Shown piece after piece: positions 57,987 through 64,000 of a stretch of DNA of 64,000 nt. Positions within the stretch are counted from its first letter, which is position 1, and every line of letters starts with the position of its first letter. Made by a program: the position numbers and the translations under genes. The stretch covers positions 21,664,867-21,728,866 of the forward strand of contig CM053243.1 of the NCBI GenBank assembly GCA_028583405.1. The letters are read 5' to 3'. The notes below the pieces were generated by a model that worked only from the letters and a program-made list of their open reading frames with translations, was not told the origin of the DNA and did not search any database. This stretch comes from Pogonophryne albipinna (Eukaryota; Chordata; Actinopteri; Perciformes; Artedidraconidae).

Positions 57987-59017
57987 TAGGGGTGTAACGG
58001 TATCCGTATTCGTCCCGTACCGTCATGGTTCGGATGTCACGGTTCTGCACATGCAGTCACACGGCGAATACGCCTTTTTTTATGAGTGGGAAAAAAGTCT
58101 GTCACTCAGGGCAGTATTACACTATATATAATCCAGGGAGCGGTATTGCGCCTAAAAGCCAGCCGCCCGTAAATAACAAAATGAAGAACAAAACAAAACA
58201 CAGTACATGAAGAAGAAAAGTTAGTAGCTACGGCGAGTTCACACAACACACAGGAGCTAGAAGACCCACCTGCTTCTTTTAAATCAGGTGTGTGGGAACA
58301 TTTCGGGTTCCCTGTGGACTACAACAATGATGGGGTGCAAGTTGTGGATCGGACGAGGACGGTGTGTCGGCGTTGTTCGACAGCGGTGCGGTATGCTGGT
58401 GGTAACGTGGTAACACGTCAAACATGCTCAATCACATCCGAGTCAGTCTCAGTCCCCAGCGAGAGGGTTTTCTCGACGGCAGGTGACATAGTTACCGCCA
58501 ACAGATCTGCCCTCACTACTGACAACGTAGACAAACTCATCTTTTTGAAGAAAAACTTGAAAATAGAGTAAAGCTTGAGTACCTTTATTTAGGCATAATG
58601 GCCTCACACACTCACAAGTTAATTACACATGTTAGACATTGCTCATAAAGGTACAGATTTTATTTTGTTTTATATTTATCATTGTATTTATTTTATATTT
58701 TGACATCAGGAGATGTTATACAGTTCTGTATTGCCTTTTATTGATTATTGATTTCTTATTATTTGTGTGTGTTACTGTTTGTAGTTTGTTTTTAACTGTG
58801 TAATACAGTTAATGATTCCAAATGTTAGAGTTCCTTATTTTCATACCAAAACTTGCACTACTGTTAAAAATAAATAACAGCAAAAAAAAATTATGCATTT
58901 GGGACTTTTTTTTGTTTTTCCTTATTGTACCGAACCCGTACCGAACCCGTACCGAACCGTGACCCCCAAACCGAGGTATGAACCGAACCGTGACTTCTGT
59001 GAACCGTTACACCCCTA
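57987..59017 (+). mobile_element. hAT transposon, internally deleted
   Basis: A 1,031-bp element with perfect 14-bp terminal inverted repeats TAGGGGTGTAACGG, flanked by the exact 8-bp target duplication TTAACTGG (57979-57986 and 59018-59025), as expected for hAT. Subterminal repeats of ACCGAACC/GTACCG type cluster at 58930-58990, with matching motifs at the left end; these are likely transposase-binding sites. The only coding remnant joins a BED-type zinc finger start to the C-terminal dimerisation motif. The catalytic domain is absent, so the element is non-autonomous. Confidence 0.93.
58185..58571 (+). pseudogene. Internally deleted hAT transposase (BED start plus dimerisation domain)
   Basis: An open frame runs from 58185 to the stop at 58569-58571. 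It reads HEEEKLVATASSHNTQELED, PPASFKSGVWEHFGFPV and VCRRCSTAVRYAGGN, a ZBED-type finger with its CxxC pair but without the His pair. It then passes directly into SITSESVSVPSERVFSTAGD and ALTTDNVDKLIFLKKNL, the hAT C-terminal dimerisation motif. About 500 residues expected between are missing, including the DDE catalytic core. The likely original ATG (58207) is one base out of frame with the rest, so translation would need another start, for example GTG 58290. The product could not cut DNA; whether anything is made is unknown. Confidence 0.82.
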
Positions 59018-59157
59018 TTAACTGGTGTGTTAATATTTGTTCAATTCTTCTGCAAAGCAAAAAAGTAACCGGCAAGCGCCCGTCGACCGAATGTTAGCTT
59101 GGGTTCAGTCTGTGGACCGTTAAGCTAGCCCGGCTACTGATATTCGAGATGTGCTCT

Positions 59158-59349
59158 GAAGCGAGAAGAGGTGTTTGAATGACGCTGAGACGTAGCGCAA
59201 GCTACTTAAAGGGTTAGTGGATTCCCTGACGTAGACGTCAAGATCACCAACCAATCAGAATTGGCGTAATGAGATTGATGCTTCTGTTTGCATACGCGTT
59301 GAGGCGCATCCCATAGTGAGACATCAAACTGAGTGTTATGAATGAGAAC
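59158..59349 (-). repeat. DIRS terminal repeat, gag-side end
   Basis: The inverted partner of 52070-52238; the shared part ends at about 59328 (CCCATAGTGAGACATC). The outermost 20 bases, read inward as GTTCTCATTCATAACACTC, are unique to this end and recur in the internal complementary region. The end carries GTT, a trinucleotide characteristic of DIRS termini. Confidence 0.9.
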
Positions 59350-62300
59350 ACAATCTCATGTGTAACAAAGTACATTTCTTATGTGTCTATTTGGTTGAAT
59401 TTCTTCAACTACATGCAAGCTACATTTCCGGCATTGTTTATCCCTCCTCCACAGTTTGACCCACAGGTTATTTCTTCTTCTCTAAACAGAAATTGAAGAA
59501 ATCTTTATTTATATTGTTGCCCAGAATTTACTTGCAGATGTTGAGAATGGATTGTCAGTTATCAAACCACAAGAGCTTCAACCATTATTCGTCTGAGTCT
59601 ATTCTACGATCCCATTTTCTACTCCTCAGCATTTGTCTCACTTTCTCTCCCTTTCTTGTCAGCGTCTCTTTTGCAGCAAGTGAGACACAAAAAGCCCAAG
59701 TTTCATCCTTTGATAGAGATGTTTTTGGGAGACTGATACTTGTGTCAAAGGCAACCATTAAGCAGGAAAGTGCAGTTGATCTGTGGCAAGCTAAATATAT
59801 TCCCATTTTCCTTACCACTTCTATAAAATGTGATCTTATGTAACTTTAGAAACTATTTGTAGCTGTTTACAATTAACAGTTTGAAATGCTGTGTCCTATT
59901 TAAGATTGTAAAGTGTCTAACTCTGTTGACCCAATATGACACATGTTTAAGCATTTAGTTTATCAGTATGGTTACATGCACACCAGAAACCAGGGTATTC
60001 TTACAAATTGGAAATTGCATTTACATGCATTTAGTATCCGGCTTACTGGAAAGCAGTTTATTAATGCAGCAGGTCAGTGATCAGTTTCTTCCTAACCTTT
60101 TTTTGAAGCGTGGCTTACTTTTCTTCCCTGTATAAGGTATCTGTACCACACATTAGTTGTAGAGAGGGAAGTGGTAGTTGTACATAGTTTAGTGTTTCGC
60201 CACAGAAGATTTTGGTTCATATTGAATCTTTTGCTTAAGACGGGGGAAAGATCAAGCAAAGTTCACGCAAAATGTCACATTTGGCGTGGATGCACTGTCT
60301 ATCTGCTTAGAGTGCCTAAAAATACAATATTGTAATAATGTTTAAGTAGCTAAGATTATATATTGTAATACACAAGCCAATATTGTTAAAAAACTATCAA
60401 AATACATTGTAAGGAACTTTTTACAAAAACATTCAGTATCATAATGTTAGCGAACTGTTCCTAAAAGAAGTAATCAACATGCCATGATGTTTCCTCCAAA
60501 TGTGTGTGCTGTTTGGAATTATGGGTATGAATGTCATCTTGAGGAAAGAGTTGGTGTGTGTCAGAGAAGAGACTGTAGTCGGAGCCAGACCTTTTCTTTA
60601 CAGGCTGAATAATACACGTAGACCAGTGCCTCGCAGAGGAAGCTGACATATATGTGCGCCTAGAGGCTCCCCTCAGTTTTACTCAGACTTTTGATGAAAT
60701 GTAATTAATCACAAGGCTGCATCCTGCCACAGTGGTAGATGAACTCATGGGCATGTACATTGAATATACAATTGGAAACCTTATGGCTAGAAGAAATATA
60801 TCTGACCGGGGAAATCAGGTTTCTCTGATTCCCTTTCCCAGGTTTTTCATATTTAGGTTCAGAATTTAGGTTACTGCAGAAGGAAAGTGTAATCTAGTTA
60901 CTTAAGTGCATGTAAACACATCAAGAAAGAGCAGCTCAGTAATTTTCCTGATTTTCCAGTGGTGTGAGGATTGTGAATGGTACATCTTCTCATGCGGTTT
61001 ACCGTTTGTCAGCTCTTCAACAGTACAAACCCCTGGAGATGAGCAGCTTTTTGTATAGAGACTCGCACAATAGCTCTGGTTGTTAAGTGTCCTGTGCCTT
61101 ATTTCCCTCCAAACCCCCCCGACTTAAAAAAATCAAGGAGCTCTCCACCTGAATAATTGATATGTGCCCCATTCCCTTGTCCATAGACGCTGTGATCAAA
61201 AACAAAACATGAAATGAAATACTAGATGTCTCTGTCTGCCATCTAAATCCATGTAGACGTCATTACTATAGAGCAGAGGCTTGTGTTTCCACATGCATGG
61301 GTAAGAACAAGACAAACTCAGTGTCACTGTTTTAAAGATTCTGTTACTACTTATCAATGAAATATTGAACACAGTATGTCAGAAACTTTCACACATCTCT
61401 TTCTAGTCATCAAAGAAATGTCTTTATGGATTGGTGCCATTGTTCACAAAAAAAAATGTTCAGGCTCTGCTGGAATTATTTGCATTGTTAGAAAGGAATA
61501 ATTAAGTTATTTCGTCAAAAGCCCAAATAATTTATGAGTATATAAAAATCACACAGACATTGATTATTGCTCTCTAAAGTTGCTTTTCATTTCAAGATCC
61601 TTGAACAAAATATTACATGTAATCATATTAATTGTCTCCAAGACCTGCTTTGATTTGGTTAATAAACTATCATTTAAGTGTTTATTTGTTAAATCCACTA
61701 GATTGCATATGCATACTGCTAATAAACAGAAATACATTTTCCCAGTAGCTTCTTTCTTTCAGTCGATGCTTTCTGTTCTGTTATTGAACGCTTTTAAACA
61801 TATAGTCCCAAAAGCAGCAAACTGTTTAATGGAAAATACAAGATAAAATTGGTCTTGGTTGAACAATTCCAGGGGTTATACTTTAAACCATCATTGCCAG
61901 CAAATAATTGGTATTGGCTCTAAAAGATAGATTACGATGAATTACGACCCTTCTTCCGCCTGTGCTTTTCTTTGCCTTGGGTCACATCTGTTTGTTCCTC
62001 TGCTCTCAGATGAACGCTCTGATAAAGTTTTGATTTATTTCCCACTCTGATGTGTGGTTTGAGGGGAGGAGCCTTAACCTTAGACTCCACTTGATAAAGA
62101 AAACAACCCCCCAGTAAAGGACACATGATGTTAAGCGTGCAGCATAGATAAAGAGTCCGAGATAAAAAGTGAAGAGATATTGTGAAGATTTTATTATTTT
62201 TTTCCCAGGCTTGTTGCTGAGGAAGTCAGATCTGATAGGGTGTTACAGAGAAGGACTGTCAGATGACTGCATTTAATGGAATAACAAATACAGCTTTTCA

Positions 62301-64000
62301 AGTTGGAACAGTGGGAATGAGAAATGTGGCACTGGAGCAAATTGTCCGGAGTTTGATCTCAAATAACATCTCCTCTGTCACATGATATCTGCTGTTGTTC
62401 AAAAATGTTGCAGCTAGTTGCTCAGAATGTGTCAGTGTTAATGACGTTGCATTTCTAGTGGAGAATATTCTCCTCAAGGAGGAAAAAGCACAAAAAAGCC
62501 TTTGTTCCCTTCTGAAGGGCACGGGTGATCTCAACACTTTAATGAGGAGAAATGAACAAAAGGGGTAGAGATGACAAAGGCCGCTGCAAGTAAACATGAC
62601 CCTCCTACTAAATCCTGCCACTGCATATCCCCTCATGGGGATAAACAAAGAAAAAGACAAAGCCACACACCCCTCTCCGCTTTCAACAGGAAATGCCAGT
62701 GTGACGTGCCAGCTACTGATGCGTCCTAATGAGAGAATTTCCCCCCTCTCCAGTTACAGAGGCAAAACCATACAGAGACAGATACAGTGCAGCCTCCCGC
62801 CCAGTAAACACACAAATTGGTTGTTTGCTGTATTTACTGTGACAGAGTTGGGACTACTGTGGGAGAGAATTAATAACATTTATACTGTAACTGTGCTGTA
62901 TAAGCATGCACAGCTGATCACAGTGTGTAAGTGCAGCGGTGTTATGCAAACACAAGTATCTTCCTCATGCTACACTTTTATGTGAGTGCGTAGGTAGATT
63001 GTTGGCGCTCTGGATGTTAAGAGGGCCATGCACCATGAAAACAGTGGCAATCATCTCAGCTGTTCAACTAAATAGTTTTATGAGTAAACTATACATAAAA
63101 CACACCTCACTCACAGGCTACTATCCTTCCCTTCTTGTCCACTATTTTAAAAGCAGGTATTCCTTTAATAACCTGCATAAATCACATTTTTCACAAGATG
63201 TTAGTAAAACAGTTGCCTATTTACACTTCCAGCAGACCCAGCACAAATGAGCATTTACAGTAGGCTATTTGGACTCCTGCTTCAAGCCACTTAATGGAAG
63301 TCGGTCTAATAGGCACTCTATTTTTGCTCCTTTTTGTTGTTCTCCACCAACTCCTAGAAGACATATCGGCTTTTTAGCTGCTGATTGCTCCACAATGTTC
63401 ACAAGCAAGTTGCTAAATATGTGTGATGTAGCAGTTAGCATACAGTACAGTCATTTAGCAGAGCTTTTTCCCTGGTAGTATATGCATGCTGCTGCCGGAG
63501 GAGTAAAACAAGACTGGACATTTGAGGCCAAAAATAAATAACAGGGAGTTGAAAGACACTAAAACACTCTGTAACACTCAGAGAAATTGCAGTCATACTT
63601 GCAAAAGAACGTAATCTAAAACAGAAACGTGTGAAAAAAAAAACTGCATCATTATTGATGACCTCTTTTGGGTATTTTTTCTTTGCCAAATGCTACAGGT
63701 TTCACATGTTGGCACAACAGGGAATTAAATTCATAGTTTTAAGCGATAATCCCTTTTGCAAAATCAAATGCTGTATTTAACAAACATCTCTCAACGTACA
63801 GAAAGCTCATCTCAGAAAACCAGATGGGTTGTTTGTAATGAATACTGATGTATTCATGATCTGGCATTTAAGGTAGGACATGCAGGGCAACAACATGCAG
63901 TAAATACTAAAAATGGTGCTGGTTTGATGTTGAAGGATTGACTCACAGATTGCCCTTTATTGTCTGGTTTGGGAAATATGTGATTGCAAATATGCTCACG
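59350..64000 (+). other. galnt18 intron 1, distal part, nothing recognised
   Basis: Non-coding AT-rich sequence. Open frames at 59493-59843 (116 codons) and 62596-62985 (129 codons) have no recognisable domains or splice context and appear to be chance. No RNA gene, CRISPR-like array or delimited mobile element was seen. Confidence 0.55.

Larger units (their letters stand above)
57630..59045. repeat. 192-bp tandem duplication in the DIRS 5' leader
   Basis: Copy 1 runs from about 57630 to 57821. Copy 2 runs from about 57822 to 57986 and, after the hAT insertion, continues from 59018. Both contain TCCTCTGGTGTGAGGGAGAG, then GGTGTCGGCGCGGAGGGA, a GGTATGTTAC block and AATATTAACTGG. Copy 1 continues unbroken into TGTGTTAATA, which gives the empty-site sequence of the hAT target. 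Confidence 0.88.
52020..59349 (-). mobile_element. DIRS-type tyrosine recombinase retrotransposon
   Basis: A 7.3-kb element lying on the minus strand. It has inverted terminal repeats that are not full copies of each other, an internal complementary region carrying both outermost ends joined, and the order gag, RT, RNase H, methyltransferase-like region, tyrosine recombinase. It has no integrase or aspartic protease. All these are defining traits of DIRS elements, which replicate through a circular DNA integrated by a tyrosine recombinase without target duplication, and none is seen at its flanks. Removing two later insertions (hAT 57987-59017 and LINE 54796-55218) with their target duplications leaves about 5.86 kb, close to the usual DIRS length. 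Gag, RT and RNase H carry inactivating lesions; the recombinase does not. Confidence 0.93.

Overview
The window is nuclear DNA of a teleost fish, probably a percomorph. It is AT-rich and non-coding for most of its length, with long (GT)n microsatellites and fish-type LINEs, SINEs and DNA transposons. No bacterial or organellar gene organisation is visible. I recognise one host coding exon: the first coding exon of galnt18, a polypeptide N-acetylgalactosaminyltransferase-like gene, on the + strand at 32405-32642. It is preceded by a GC-richer putative promoter/5' UTR and followed by a consensus splice donor. No second coding exon follows, so bases 32643-64000 are read as the start of a very long intron 1, and bases 1 to about 32000 as upstream intergenic DNA.

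Upstream half (1-32 kb): few genes or elements are evident. It holds a poly-G run, a (ACGC)n tract, two long (GT)n arrays (18.28 and 19.08 kb), a region with three GTCCAC-type palindromes (7.6-8.1 kb), a non-autonomous transposon-like repeat split by a LINE 3' end (19.84-20.92 kb), and a repeat with a 479-bp-spaced internal duplication and a perfect 20-bp hairpin (22.1-24.06 kb).

Intron half (32.6-64 kb): this is a landing zone for mobile elements. It holds a perfect 23-bp-stem hairpin (33.1 kb), a tRNA-derived SINE (40.5 kb) and a hAT-like element (43.36-44.94 kb) containing an L2 LINE tail and a small inverted-repeat element. Next come a 4.15-kb element with about 460-bp terminal inverted repeats split by a TTAA-flanked piggyBac-like element (46.72-50.87 kb), a LINE 3' end (50.88-51.4 kb), and a 7.3-kb DIRS-type tyrosine-recombinase retrotransposon on the minus strand (52.02-59.35 kb).

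The DIRS element is the centrepiece. Both terminal repeats and the internal complementary region that records the joined ends are present. The order on the minus strand is gag, reverse transcriptase, RNase H, methyltransferase-like region, tyrosine recombinase. Gag carries an early TAG. The RT is split by an RTE/Rex3-like LINE fragment with a 10-bp target duplication and has lost its catalytic core by an internal deletion. The RNase H region is frameshifted. The tyrosine recombinase still has all its recognisable catalytic residues in one open frame. A 1,031-bp hAT element with an exact 8-bp target duplication sits in the 5' leader, in the second copy of a 192-bp tandem duplication, so the first copy preserves the empty site. 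The element therefore looks unable to move by itself.
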